From assembly GCF_000374865.1 (NCBI RefSeq), contig NZ_KB895461.1, forward strand, positions 62,001-126,000: a DNA stretch of 64,000 nucleotides, written 5' to 3'. Both the position numbers and the translations under genes were made by a program. Under the pieces are notes generated by a model. It did no database searches. It was not told the DNA's origin and worked only from the letters and a program-made list of their open reading frames with translations. Origin of the DNA: Arthrobacter sp. 135MFCol5.1. Its GTDB lineage: Bacteria > Actinomycetota > Actinomycetes > Actinomycetales > Micrococcaceae. Position 1 is the first letter of the stretch. Every line of letters starts with the position of its first letter. This document shows, in pieces, positions 16,693-26,044 of this stretch.

Positions 16693-17881
16693 CCGGGAGG
16701 GGCGAGTCCCGGTCTCTGTCGTCTGCGTCTTCAACAACCCGGCAGTGCTCCAGGAGTGCCTCACGGCTTCCGTCGAGGCCGGCCTCCCATGCGCCGTGGA
16801 CCTCGAGTACCTGCCCATCGACAATACGGCACGGCAATTTTCCTCCGCCGGAGCGGCATTGAACCATGGTGCTGCCTCGGCGCGGAACGATGTGGTGGTC
16901 TTTGTCCACCAGGACGTTTTCCTGCACTCCATCCCGGCTTTGGAGAAGATCGCCGCCGCATTGATGGCAGATCTTTCCCTGGGAATGGTGGGCGCAACCG
17001 GGATGACCGGGGAGGGCCGCCTCGTGGGGCGGATCCGCGACCGCATCGTGTTATCCGGCCATCAGGAATCCGGGCTGGCGGACGTGGACAGCCTGGATGA
17101 AGTCTTGTTCATGGTGCGGCGGGACCACATCCTCCGGCAGCCGCTCAGCGAGGAGCCGGACCTGTCCTGGCACGCCTATGCCGTGGAATACGGAGCCCGG
17201 CTCCGGTCTACCGGCCACCGCGTGGCGGTAGCCAACATCCCCCTGACCCACAACAGCCTCACCATCAATCTTGACCGGCTGGCCGAGGCGCACCAGTGGA
17301 TCGCCGGGGCGTATCCCAACCAGTTGCCGATCGTGACGACGTGCGGGACAGTGCAGCAACGGCGCCACGTACCCTCCCTCCTCTCCGGCCTGGTGGACTC
17401 GCAGAAGTGGCGGTACCGGTGGCTCCGGGAATCGGTATCGGCGCACAAGCTCCGGAATAAAGCCCCGCTGCGCCCCGTCACGGTCCTGGGTGACCTGCGC
17501 CGCGACATTGACGACATCTGTGCCGCAGCGGGCGCAGGCGCTGCCACCGTGATCAATGTGCTCCCCGGCGGACCCGGAGGGCATGAACTGGGCGAGCCCC
17601 TGGAGCTGGGGCGGCGAGGCGTCCGGTTCCGTTTCCTTGCAGCGGACGAGCGGGCCGTCGCTGCCCTGGTGCGCGCCCAAGGTCCGGACGTCACCGTCGC
17701 CGTGACCAACATCAGCTTTGACACTGCCGGCGAAGTGGTCGGCGCCCTGTCGGGCCGGAAGGTCATCCTGGGATTCCACGAAAATACAGGGCCATGGCTG
17801 CTCACCGGCCCGGCGGTTGATGCGGCCGGCGAACACTACCGCACCCCCCGCTCGACGCCCCTCGCTATGAAGGTTGGCTAA
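16673..17881 (+). CDS. Glycosyltransferase of the GT2/StrF-like type
   Basis: A 402-residue protein. It opens with VPVSVVCVFNNP and later DVVVFVHQDVFL, matching the StrF-like GT2 subgroup, where the HQD segment replaces a classical DXD. The C-terminal 130 residues resemble no family I recognise and may be an accessory domain. The ATG at 16673 has GAGGAG 11 bases upstream and overlaps the Wzz-like gene by 20 bases. Its 3' end overlaps the convergent GT4 gene by 17 bases. It probably adds one residue of the glycan repeat; donor and acceptor are unknown. Confidence 0.75.
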   Translation: MSPSNADREGRVPVSVVCVFNNPAVLQECLTASVEAGLPCAVDLEYLPIDNTARQFSSAGAALNHGAASARNDVVVFVHQDVFLHSIPALEKIAAALMADLSLGMVGATGMTGEGRLVGRIRDRIVLSGHQESGLADVDSLDEVLFMVRRDHILRQPLSEEPDLSWHAYAVEYGARLRSTGHRVAVANIPLTHNSLTINLDRLAEAHQWIAGAYPNQLPIVTTCGTVQQRRHVPSLLSGLVDSQKWRYRWLRESVSAHKLRNKAPLRPVTVLGDLRRDIDDICAAAGAGAATVINVLPGGPGGHELGEPLELGRRGVRFRFLAADERAVAALVRAQGPDVTVAVTNISFDTAGEVVGALSGRKVILGFHENTGPWLLTGPAVDAAGEHYRTPRSTPLAMKVG

Positions 17882-19451
17882 GGCGCCTGCGTGAGTCCGA
17901 AACCCACGCGCGGCTGTGGTCCGGTACCAACTGTGCCAGGCCCACATGGGGTGACTTCCGCCAGGCCGTCCACTGCCTGATGCGCTGGGCCGTTCCGAGG
18001 AAGGGCAGTATGTCAGCCCAGGCCGCATCCAGGCCGGCGAAGCCGGTCTCATGCTGCACCAGCCCCACCAGCTGGTCCAGGGGTCCGTCCGCCCAAGGAG
18101 TGGGTCCCGGTGCGATCGGTCCGCTTCGCGCCAGGGCGGCCTCGGTATAGACACGCTCCGCTGTCTCCCGCCAGGCTGAGGGGCTGTGACCTTCAACGAT
18201 TGCCCTGCGGGTGGCCGAGCCCCGAGCCGTCCTGGTGGACACCGAATCTGCCAGGTCCGCCAGGGTTGAGACGAAACCCGCCGGAGTCGAGGGCGTGAGG
18301 AGGAGGTCATCGAGGCCTGGTGAATCCGAGCCAAGGACCGCACATTCGGCCGGATGGCCCCTGTATGTCACCAGCGGCAGCCCGTGGGCACCGGCCTCCA
18401 ACATTGAGGTCAACGAAGCGAAGGGAAACGAGTCAACGTAGGCATCGGCGATGGACAGAAGCGACGAGATGTTGGCAAGCCGCCCGACGGCCCGGATCCT
18501 TCCATTGGTGGCAGCCGCCGCGGCAGCCCAGGCTCCGGTGGGGGACGGGCCGGCCACGAGGAAGTGTGCATCCGGGCGCCGGAGCAGGAAGGACCGGAAG
18601 AGGCCTATCAGCGAGTCCGGGCCAACGGGATCGTATTTGCTGCCTGCCGCGGCGGACACCACGACGAAATCCGTCGCCGGGATGCCCCATCCAGTCCGCG
18701 CGGCCAGTTCATTCGATTCCTCCGCAGGCCCGGCAGGCGCAAGTTCGAGGGGCCGGTTGGCCACCATACAGCGGCCGGCATCAACCCCGCGGCGGCGGAC
18801 GGTCAGCTCCCGGCCGCTTGCCCGCAGGCAGAGGACGACGGCGGCCGCCGAGGTCCCCTGCCAAAAGACGTGGTCAGCGTGGTTGACGTAGACAGCCGGA
18901 GGCGCTCCGGGGACACCCAACGCAAGGGAGGGGACGACGTCGTGTGGATGCGCATGCACAACGACGACGTCGGCCGGAGCGATGACCCGGCGCAATGCTC
19001 CCGCCCTTCTCATGAGCCCCCCGGGCCGGCGGTCCAGGAGGACCAGGTCACGGGGATCCGGCAGGCACGCGGCAATCTTGGCTGGACATTCGGTGCTGCC
19101 TTGGCGGGTGAGGACAACGTGGTGCCGCGAGCCAGGATCCTGGCGGATCCAGTGCGCAATGCTCTGGGTATGGCCGCCGGTCCCGTACAGCTGGGTGGCC
19201 ACGTGGACCACAAGGCGCCCGGCCGGCTTTCCCGGCGCCGGGGGCGGAGGCTGTGGGATGGAGGACCGGAGCATCCCCAGGACTTCTTCGAGTCCCTGGT
19301 GGCCGAAATACCCGGTGTGGTCGGTCCAGGCGAAACGGGCGGCAAGCTGTGCCTGCACCGCCGCCTGCTCCCACCGTCCGGCTGCTGCCAGGCGGCCGGC
19401 GACCGCCACCAGGCGTTCAAAGGTGTCCCTGTTACCGCTGATGCCCTGCAA
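17865..19451 (-). CDS. GT4-type glycosyltransferase
   Basis: A 528-residue protein with a GT-B fold pattern: N-terminal helical region (about 1-80), donor/acceptor halves with YGTGGHTQSIAHW (N-terminal Gly-rich loop), AAAGSKYDPVG at the domain junction, and ADAYVDSFPFASLTSMLEAGAHGLPLVTY (the E-x7-E-like nucleotide-sugar site). The start appears to be TTG at 19451, supported by AAGGAG nine bases upstream within the end of the flippase gene. It is the last gene of the eight-gene reverse operon that starts at 27637 and overlaps the flippase gene by 20 bases. Confidence 0.82.
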   Translation of the reverse strand: MQGISGNRDTFERLVAVAGRLAAAGRWEQAAVQAQLAARFAWTDHTGYFGHQGLEEVLGMLRSSIPQPPPPAPGKPAGRLVVHVATQLYGTGGHTQSIAHWIRQDPGSRHHVVLTRQGSTECPAKIAACLPDPRDLVLLDRRPGGLMRRAGALRRVIAPADVVVVHAHPHDVVPSLALGVPGAPPAVYVNHADHVFWQGTSAAAVVLCLRASGRELTVRRRGVDAGRCMVANRPLELAPAGPAEESNELAARTGWGIPATDFVVVSAAAGSKYDPVGPDSLIGLFRSFLLRRPDAHFLVAGPSPTGAWAAAAAATNGRIRAVGRLANISSLLSIADAYVDSFPFASLTSMLEAGAHGLPLVTYRGHPAECAVLGSDSPGLDDLLLTPSTPAGFVSTLADLADSVSTRTARGSATRRAIVEGHSPSAWRETAERVYTEAALARSGPIAPGPTPWADGPLDQLVGLVQHETGFAGLDAAWADILPFLGTAQRIRQWTAWRKSPHVGLAQLVPDHSRAWVSDSRRRLSQPS

Positions 19452-20931
19452 GGCCCCCGCTCCTTCCCAATTTCTTCAACGTGGCAACGTCGGCCCGCTT
19501 GAACCAGAGCAGGCCAGCGGTGACGGAGCCGGCTGCTGCCCCGGAGAGCAGGAGTGCCCAGGGGACACCGAAGTCCATCCGGCCGAGGAGGGCAGAGGCG
19601 GCCAGCAACGCTGCCGAAGCGGCCGAGGGCAGCAGCAGTTGCCGGATCACCCCGAGAGGCGGGACACCCACTGCCCGCAACCGCCAAAGATACAAGGGCA
19701 GGACCAGGGCGGCGACGACGAAGAATTGGGCCATGGCCACCCCGGCGATGCCGGCGCCGGCGCCAAGGAAAAGGGCCGGTACCAGGGCCACCAGCCAGCA
19801 CACCTGGATGGACATGATGGACCCTGTCATTCCCGCAACCACCAGGTAGTCGTAGATCAACTCGAAGAGGATCCGGAACCCGGCCACCATGGCAAGCCAA
19901 AACAGTGCGGCGCTTGCACCCGCCCAGACGTCGCCGTACACAATCCGGACGACGGTTTCGGACTCTGCCGCCAGGAACGTGACAGCAGGGAAGACAACGC
20001 AGGACATCACCCCGATCAGGGCGGTGACTGTGGAGCGCATCCTTTCGGGGTCATGCTGCAGCCGGGCCAGCACGACCGGAGCCACGCTTCGCAGCGGCTG
20101 GGAGAACATGGTCACCGGCCAACTCGCCAGGTTAAAGGCCAGGACGTACATCCCCAGCATGACTGGACCGAGCGTACTGCCCGTCACCAGTTGGTCCAGG
20201 TAGCCGACGCAGAAGACGATGATGCTGGTCCCTGCCAGGGGCAGCCCGAACCGCAGCAACGGCATCAGGACGGTGCGGTCGAGGCCCAGCCGCAGGGGAA
20301 GCGGCGACCTGAGGACGAAGAGCAGGCCCCCGGCCACCGTCCCCGCAAGCCGGCCCACCGCCAGGCTCATTGCGCCCATGCCGGCCAACACCAGGCAGAT
20401 TGAAACGATGGCACCCACCCAGACATTCACCTGGTCGATCAGCATCTTCGTCTTTTGGTCAAAGGCCCGCTGCATCAGCGCTGCCGGTGTGGCGACCACC
20501 CCGCTGACCAGGACGCAGCACACCATGACCCGGACCACGTCGGTGGCACCGGGGTCGCCCATGCGGCCCGCGAACCAGGGGGCGGCGGCAAGGCCGGCCC
20601 CGCAAAGCACCGCACTGGAGAGGATCGAGATGGTGGTCACGGTGGGTGCGATCCGTGCGGGATCCTCCGGCCACCTCACGATCGCGAGGCTGACCCCCAG
20701 TTCGTTGATGGTCAGGACCGCGAGCAGCGCCACCATGGCCACCGCGAAGCTGCCGTACGAGTCGGGCCCCAGCAAGCGGGCGAGGACGATTCCGATTCCC
20801 AGCGTGCCGAACCTGGCCACCGCAGTATTCAGCAGGCTCCAGCCCAGTGCGGAGGTGGCGCCGGACGCATTCTGCGAGCCGGTGGGTTGGTGCCCGGCCT
20901 CCTGTACGGATGCCAGGCCGGGGCGCTTCAT
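19432..20931 (-). CDS. Wzx-like polysaccharide flippase (MOP superfamily), first of two
   Basis: A 499-residue membrane protein with about 14 predicted helices and the N-terminal pattern of polysaccharide exporters (SLLNTAVARFGTLGIGIVLARLLGP-type start). It would move the lipid-linked repeat across the membrane. The ATG at 20931 is preceded by GGGGAAGG. It lies 30 bases after the aminotransferase gene in the same operon. A second flippase of this family is encoded at 42804-44291, so the locus may export two different lipid-linked units. Confidence 0.88.
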   Translation of the reverse strand: MKRPGLASVQEAGHQPTGSQNASGATSALGWSLLNTAVARFGTLGIGIVLARLLGPDSYGSFAVAMVALLAVLTINELGVSLAIVRWPEDPARIAPTVTTISILSSAVLCGAGLAAAPWFAGRMGDPGATDVVRVMVCCVLVSGVVATPAALMQRAFDQKTKMLIDQVNVWVGAIVSICLVLAGMGAMSLAVGRLAGTVAGGLLFVLRSPLPLRLGLDRTVLMPLLRFGLPLAGTSIIVFCVGYLDQLVTGSTLGPVMLGMYVLAFNLASWPVTMFSQPLRSVAPVVLARLQHDPERMRSTVTALIGVMSCVVFPAVTFLAAESETVVRIVYGDVWAGASAALFWLAMVAGFRILFELIYDYLVVAGMTGSIMSIQVCWLVALVPALFLGAGAGIAGVAMAQFFVVAALVLPLYLWRLRAVGVPPLGVIRQLLLPSAASAALLAASALLGRMDFGVPWALLLSGAAAGSVTAGLLWFKRADVATLKKLGRSGGLAGHQR

Positions 20932-20961
20932 CGCCTTCCCCGCACGGACGGCCTCAACGGA

Positions 20962-22086
20962 CTACTGCTTCGTCACTGCGCATGACAACGCCCCAGCAAC
21001 CCGTTCCTGCTGTTCGGCAGTGATATGCGGGAACAGCGGGAGGGACAGGATGCGCCCGGCAGCATCCTCGGCCACGGGGAATGAACCGGATGTCCGGCCC
21101 GCGTACGCCCCGCTGCGGTGCACCGGAACCGGGTAGTGGATTCCCGCCTGGATCCCCGCCGCGTGCAACGACTCAAGGACAGCGTCCCGGTGCCGGACAC
21201 GCACCACGTACAGGTGCCACACATCCGCGTTCCCCGGTGCCTCCTGCGGCAGCTCGACTCCCGGCACATCCGCCAGCAACGCCGCATAGCGTTCCGCCGC
21301 AGCCCTGCGCCGCAGGTTCCAGCCCTGCAACCTCGCCAGCTTCGCTTTCAGGACGACCGCCTGGACGGTGTCCAGGCGCGAGTTGAAGCCGATGGCGTCG
21401 TGCCGGTACTTCACCGAACTCCCGTGCGCCCCCAACAACCTGACCTGGGCATCCACGCCGGGGTCGGATGTCAGCACGGCTCCCGCGTCCCCGGCGGCGC
21501 CAAGGTTCTTGCCGGGGTAGAAGCTGGTCCCGGCGGCAAGGCCCCAAGTGCCAGCGTGCCGGCCGAACCGTGTTGCGCCCTGGGACTGCGCGGCATCCTC
21601 GATGATCACCGCGCCGCAGGAGTCTGCAACGGGGATCAGTTTTTCCACGAAGGCGGTTTGCCCGAACAGGTGCACCGGCACGATCGCCTGCGTGCGGGAG
21701 GTTACGGCGGCCGCGGCGGCGTCGGGATCGATCAGGAGGAAGGAAGGGTCGACGTCGACAGGCACCGGGACTGCCCCGATCCGGCTGACCGCCTCGGCCG
21801 TGGCGATGAAGGTATTGGCCGGCAGGATGACTTCCCCGCCCGGCCGCACGCCCCCGGCACGCAGGGCAAGTTCCAGCGCATCCGTTCCGTTGGCAACGCC
21901 GGCGCAGTGCCGTGCGCCCAGGAAAGCGGCGTACGCCGCCTCGAACGACGCAACGGCCGGGCCGCCAATGAAGGACGCCGAACTCATGACTGTGTCCAGT
22001 TCGGCCATCACCTCGTCATGGATCTCAGCCTGCTGTGCTGCCAGGTCCACCAGCGGGACTGCCTGCACATCCACGTCGGAATTCAT
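20962..22086 (-). CDS. DegT/DnrJ/EryC1 sugar aminotransferase (WbpE/FdtB-like)
   Basis: A 374-residue PLP enzyme that aminates a keto nucleotide sugar, normally with glutamate as donor. The N-terminal VPLVDLAAQQAEI matches the WbpE/QdtB/FdtB subgroup. ANGTDAL forms the phosphate site, IIEDAAQSQGA holds the Asp that contacts the PLP ring, and K193 (FYPGKNLGAAGD) is the predicted Schiff-base lysine. It overlaps the acetyltransferase gene by four bases (ATGA). Together with the oxidoreductase gene this suggests a 3-amino sugar pathway like WbpB/WbpE/WbpD (inference). Confidence 0.9.
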   Translation of the reverse strand: MNSDVDVQAVPLVDLAAQQAEIHDEVMAELDTVMSSASFIGGPAVASFEAAYAAFLGARHCAGVANGTDALELALRAGGVRPGGEVILPANTFIATAEAVSRIGAVPVPVDVDPSFLLIDPDAAAAAVTSRTQAIVPVHLFGQTAFVEKLIPVADSCGAVIIEDAAQSQGATRFGRHAGTWGLAAGTSFYPGKNLGAAGDAGAVLTSDPGVDAQVRLLGAHGSSVKYRHDAIGFNSRLDTVQAVVLKAKLARLQGWNLRRRAAAERYAALLADVPGVELPQEAPGNADVWHLYVVRVRHRDAVLESLHAAGIQAGIHYPVPVHRSGAYAGRTSGSFPVAEDAAGRILSLPLFPHITAEQQERVAGALSCAVTKQ

Positions 22087-22742
22087 GAAATACCCCCAAC
22101 ACTGAATCTTCCGTCGTCAATTTCGTGGGCCGGCACCCCAACCCACGTCTGTCCGTCAGGCACGTTGCTCAGCACCGCCGCTGCCATCCCCACGGTGGCG
22201 TAGGCGCCCACTGAAGTGCGTTCGCGCACGCTGGCGTTCATTCCCAGGTAGGCTGCCCGGCCAATCCGGACTCCGCCGCCCAGTGACACACCCGCGGCGA
22301 ACGTGGCGAAGTCGGCCACGTCGTCGTCGTGCGTGAAGGTCACCGAAGGCATGGCCACCACGTGCGCTCCCAGGGTGACGGATGCGGTGAGCGTGACGTT
22401 GCGGAGCAGGATGCTTCCCCTGCCCACCCGGCATCCTTCCGGGTACTGGACCGAGGGGTCGATCGCCGTCGCGTAGCGTGCCTCCGTGAGGCCCATGGCC
22501 GTCAGCCGCTCCACGACGGATTCCCGGATCCTGCCGGATCCAATGCACACCAGGACAAACGCGTGCGTGTACTTCGCGGCGTCATCGATGGTCCCAAGGA
22601 CGGGTGCCCCGTCCACGGTGACGCCCGCCATCTCTTTGTCGTCGTCCAGCAGGCCGACGACGTCATATTGGCCGCTGCTGCGCACCATCGCCAGGACTTC
22701 GCGGGCCAGGCCACTGGCAGCTATCAGGATCAGCTCACTCAC
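22083..22742 (-). CDS. Sugar O-/N-acetyltransferase, NeuD/PglD-like
   Basis: A 219-residue acetyl-CoA-dependent transferase. Residues 1-80 form the small Rossmann-like domain typical of NeuD/PglD (ILIAASGLAREV, VVGLLDDDKEMAG). The C-terminal part has hexapeptide-type turns (IGRAAYLGMNASVRE, VGAYATVGMAAAVL) of a left-handed beta helix, normally trimeric. The start is GTG at 22742 and overlaps the upstream aminotransferase by eight bases. It probably acetylates the amino sugar made by one of the flanking aminotransferases. Confidence 0.87.
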   Translation of the reverse strand: MSELILIAASGLAREVLAMVRSSGQYDVVGLLDDDKEMAGVTVDGAPVLGTIDDAAKYTHAFVLVCIGSGRIRESVVERLTAMGLTEARYATAIDPSVQYPEGCRVGRGSILLRNVTLTASVTLGAHVVAMPSVTFTHDDDVADFATFAAGVSLGGGVRIGRAAYLGMNASVRERTSVGAYATVGMAAAVLSNVPDGQTWVGVPAHEIDDGRFSVGGIS

Positions 22743-23904
22743 GCGCGTATCCTGCAGCCGCGCCCCGGATGGTGCCGATGATCCGGTCCAGCCCTTCGTC
22801 GTCCAGTTCGTGGTAGACGGGAAGGATCAGGGTCCTGTCGTTGAGCCGCTCGGTTTGTTGCAACAGGGAGCCGCCCGCGTTCCGCCACCGGTAGGCCGGC
22901 TGGCGGTGCGCGGCCATGATGCCCCGCCGTGCAGAGATCCCGGCGTCCGCCAGCAGTTCCATCAGCCCGTCCCGCGTGGTCCCAAAGCTAGGCAGCACCT
23001 CCACCCAGAACGACTGGAAGTTGGTGGTGCCGTAGGGCGGGTCCGATACCAGCCGGAGGCCCGGCACCCGGGAAAGGCCGGCCACGTAGCGCGCCGCGAT
23101 GCTCCGCCGCCGTTCCAGCACCTCCGGCAGCCGGCCCAGCTGGACGATTCCGACGGCGGCCTGCAGGTCCGTCATCCGGTAGTTGAACCCGACTTCCAGG
23201 TACACCTCCGGCGGGGCCAGGAGCGATCCGTGCCGGTCGGCGGCGGACACGCTCATCGAGTGCTCCCGCAGGGTCCTGGCCCTGGCCGCCCAATCTGCCC
23301 GGTTGGTGGTGAGCATGCCGCCCTCACCGGTGGTGAGGATCTTGCGCGGATGGAAGGACCACACGGCCACATCCGCGCCCGCACCCACCGGCCTGCCCTT
23401 ATACATCGACCCCACTGCGCACGCGGCGTCCTCGATCACCATGATCTCGTGCCGGTCGCAGAGTTCGCGGATGGGGTCCAGGTCCAGCGGCACGCCGCCC
23501 TGGTCCACCACAATCACGGCCCTGGTGTCCAGGGTGAGGGCCGCGTGGAGGGTTTCCGCCGTCACGTTGCCGGTGGCCGGATCCACGTCGCAGAACACCG
23601 GCCTGGCACCGACGTAGGTCACCGCGTTGGCCGTGGCAATGAAGGACAGGGAGGGCACCACAACGTCATCCCCGGGTCCGATTCCGGCCACCACCAGGGC
23701 GAGGTGCAGGGCGGTGGTGCAACTGGACGTGGCCACCGCATGGCGGACACCCTGGTACTCCGCGAACCGGGACTCGAACTCCTTGACCTTGGGCCCCTGC
23801 GCCACCCAGCCGGAGGCCACCACCTCGGCCAGGGCCCGTGCCTCCTCGTCGCCGAGCCAAGGCTTCATGACATTGATCCGGGCGAGGACTGGTTCGGCAG
23901 TCAT
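22735..23904 (-). CDS. DegT/DnrJ/EryC1 sugar aminotransferase, second copy
   Basis: A 389-residue PLP aminotransferase of the same family as the gene two places downstream but clearly divergent. Motifs include SSCTTALHLAL, VVPSLSFIATANAV, MVIEDAACAVG and the predicted lysine K188 in SFHPRKILTTGEGG, which is the form found in 4-amino-sugar synthases (PglE/ArnB-like). The ATG at 23904 overlaps the epimerase stop by one base; the longer upstream open frame is antisense-like sequence. Two aminotransferases in one operon imply a diamino sugar or two different amino sugars. Confidence 0.9.
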   Translation of the reverse strand: MTAEPVLARINVMKPWLGDEEARALAEVVASGWVAQGPKVKEFESRFAEYQGVRHAVATSSCTTALHLALVVAGIGPGDDVVVPSLSFIATANAVTYVGARPVFCDVDPATGNVTAETLHAALTLDTRAVIVVDQGGVPLDLDPIRELCDRHEIMVIEDAACAVGSMYKGRPVGAGADVAVWSFHPRKILTTGEGGMLTTNRADWAARARTLREHSMSVSAADRHGSLLAPPEVYLEVGFNYRMTDLQAAVGIVQLGRLPEVLERRRSIAARYVAGLSRVPGLRLVSDPPYGTTNFQSFWVEVLPSFGTTRDGLMELLADAGISARRGIMAAHRQPAYRWRNAGGSLLQQTERLNDRTLILPVYHELDDEGLDRIIGTIRGAAAGYARE

Positions 23905-24896
23905 CAGGCACCAACTTTCCGTGTGGCGGCGATTTCGTTGCGCAGCGGCATCCACCAGCTGACGAGTTGGCGCAGTCCTTCGTCGAGTTCCACTTCCGCT
24001 TTGAAGCCAAGGTCGCGGGCGGCCGCGGACGTGTCGGCCAGCCGGCGCACCACGCTGTTCACCTGCCGTGCGGGGCCGTGCTCGACGCTGAGGTCCGAGC
24101 CCATGACCCGCAGCAGGGTGCGGGCCATGTCCAGCAGGCTGGTTTCCGTCCCGCTGGCCACGTTGTAGGTGCCTTCGGCAATGCTGCTGCCCGCGGCCAG
24201 CACGTTGGCTCGGGCCACGTCCGCCGTGTGGATGAAGTCCATGGTCTGGAGTCCGTCGCCGAAGATCAGCGGCGGCTGCCCGTCCATGATCCGTTCCATC
24301 CACCGCACCAGGACCTCGGTGTACAGGCCGTGGACGTCCATTCGCGGCCCGTAGACGTTGAAATAGCGCAGCATCACGTAGTCCAGGCCCGTCATGGCAC
24401 GGAAGCTCCGGGCCATCCCTTCGTTGAAGGACTTGGCAGCGCCGTAGAACGTGTCGTTGTTGGCGTGGTGGTGCCGTTCCGTGGTCGGGAACTCCTCGGC
24501 CATCCCGTAGACCGACGCACTGGAGGCGGCCACGAGCTTGGCCACCTTGTGTTCCGCGGCGGCCTCCAGGACATTGAAAGTGCCGTCCACCAGCACTTCC
24601 AAAGCCAGCCGGGGTTCCTCGGCGCATTGGGTGATCCGGATGGCCGCCTGGTGGAATACCAGGTCCTTGCCTCGGGTGAGGTCATGGACCAGGTCACGGT
24701 CCTGGATGCTGCCCCGCACCAGTCCGACCTGCCCGGTGGCCAGGGCGCCGGAGAGGTTGTCCAGCCTACCGCGGACCAGGTTGTCCAGGACGTCGATATG
24801 GCGCACTCCCGCGGCCAGCAGGGCGTCCACCAGGGTGGAGCCGATGGTGCCGGCTCCGCCGGTGACCAGGACGTTGGCGCCCTCCAGGGTGCTCAC
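23904..24896 (-). CDS. NAD-dependent epimerase/dehydratase (nucleotide-sugar SDR)
   Basis: A 330-residue extended short-chain dehydrogenase. The NAD site GGAGTIGS is at residues 13-20, SSASVYG supplies the catalytic Ser, and Y151-G-A-A-K155 is the YxxxK motif. The family is close to UDP-glucose 4-epimerases, but C4 epimerase, 4,6-dehydratase or related activities cannot be separated by eye. The start is GTG, overlapping the oxidoreductase stop (GTGA). It works with the flanking aminotransferases on nucleotide sugars. Confidence 0.88.
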   Translation of the reverse strand: MSTLEGANVLVTGGAGTIGSTLVDALLAAGVRHIDVLDNLVRGRLDNLSGALATGQVGLVRGSIQDRDLVHDLTRGKDLVFHQAAIRITQCAEEPRLALEVLVDGTFNVLEAAAEHKVAKLVAASSASVYGMAEEFPTTERHHHANNDTFYGAAKSFNEGMARSFRAMTGLDYVMLRYFNVYGPRMDVHGLYTEVLVRWMERIMDGQPPLIFGDGLQTMDFIHTADVARANVLAAGSSIAEGTYNVASGTETSLLDMARTLLRVMGSDLSVEHGPARQVNSVVRRLADTSAAARDLGFKAEVELDEGLRQLVSWWMPLRNEIAATRKVGA

Positions 24897-26017
24897 CGGG
24901 CTCCCTCCAGTTCCGCGCCGGTGCCGGCCATCGCGGCACCCGCCACGGGGGTGGACCGGCCGTCCAGGGTCAGGCTGCGGGTGACCGCTTCGAGGACGGA
25001 CAACACCCGGAGCCCGGAGGCGCCGCCTGTCCGTGCCTGCCGTCCGGTGCGGATGCAGGAGGCGAGTTCCTGCACCACCTGGCCGAGGGCCTCACGTTCG
25101 GGCAGCGCCGGGGACCACGTGTCCCCCAAACGGTAGGAGACGGCGGTGGACGCCTTCTCGCCGGCCGTTCTCGGCTGCCGGTCCAAACTCACCCCGCGGT
25201 CGTAGACGCTGAGCCGTTGCTGGGGGTTCAGGTCGTCCCACACCAGCGTCCGCAAGGATCCGCCGATCACCATCTGGCGGATTTTGGTGGGACTGAGCCA
25301 GTTCACGTGCACGTGAGCGGTGGCATCGTTGGGGAGCCGGAAGTTCAGGTGGCCCACGCAGTCGCGGCCGGTCCCCAGCGGGTCCGCCCCGAACGCCGAG
25401 ACTTCGGCGGGGTTGAGGCCGCCCGGGAGGACGAAGTCCAGGATGGACAAGTCGTGCGGGGCGAGGTCCCAGAAAACGTCGACGTCGGGCTGCACCAGGC
25501 CCAGGTTGATCCGGGTCGAGTCCACGAACAGGATCTCGCCCAGGGATCCGGACTGCACCAGCTCCTGCATCTTCAGCACCGCCGGGGTGTAGCAGTAGGT
25601 GTGGTCCGCCATCAGGACCAGGCCGTTCGCCCGCGCTTCGGCCACCATCTCCAGCCCGTGTTCCCTGCTGTCCGCCAACGGCTTTTCCACCAGGACGTGC
25701 TTTCCGGCGCGCAACGCCGTCATGACCGCGCCATGGTGTGTTCGCGCCGGCGTCGCGATTGCCACGGCATCGACGTCGAAGCTGTCCAGGAGCTCGTCCA
25801 TGGACTCGACGCAGGGTATCTGCCCCAGCGTGTCCGCCAGCTTGCGGGCCCGGTCGATGTCCAGGTCGCAGATGGCCACCAGGTCCCAGTCCGGGCTTGC
25901 CTGGAGGTTGCGCGCCAGGTTGGGACCCCAGTAGCCGGCTCCGACGACGGCGATGCGGAGTTTCGGTGCAGGTTGCGGGTGGTTGGCGGAGTGGAAGGGA
26001 CTGCCGAATTTTCTCAT
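24893..26017 (-). CDS. Gfo/Idh/MocA family oxidoreductase (WbpB-like)
   Basis: A 374-residue NAD(P)-dependent dehydrogenase. The Rossmann motif VVGAGYWGPNLARN is at about residues 24-37, and VEKPLA holds the family's catalytic lysine. The C-terminal domain is a mixed sheet typical of Gfo/Idh proteins. In amino-sugar operons such enzymes (WbpB) oxidise C3 of a UDP-sugar before transamination. The ATG at 26017 has GGAAG eight bases upstream. It lies 27 bases after the initiating transferase gene and overlaps the epimerase gene by four bases. Confidence 0.9.
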   Translation of the reverse strand: MRKFGSPFHSANHPQPAPKLRIAVVGAGYWGPNLARNLQASPDWDLVAICDLDIDRARKLADTLGQIPCVESMDELLDSFDVDAVAIATPARTHHGAVMTALRAGKHVLVEKPLADSREHGLEMVAEARANGLVLMADHTYCYTPAVLKMQELVQSGSLGEILFVDSTRINLGLVQPDVDVFWDLAPHDLSILDFVLPGGLNPAEVSAFGADPLGTGRDCVGHLNFRLPNDATAHVHVNWLSPTKIRQMVIGGSLRTLVWDDLNPQQRLSVYDRGVSLDRQPRTAGEKASTAVSYRLGDTWSPALPEREALGQVVQELASCIRTGRQARTGGASGLRVLSVLEAVTRSLTLDGRSTPVAGAAMAGTGAELEGAR

Positions 26018-26044
26018 GTCATTGTCTTCCCATTTGTGAGTGTG

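Noticed and set aside
22735..24627. A 630-residue start extension of the second aminotransferase
   Set aside because: The extra 240 residues are Arg/Gly-rich antisense to the epimerase gene; the ATG at 23904 begins the family homology.
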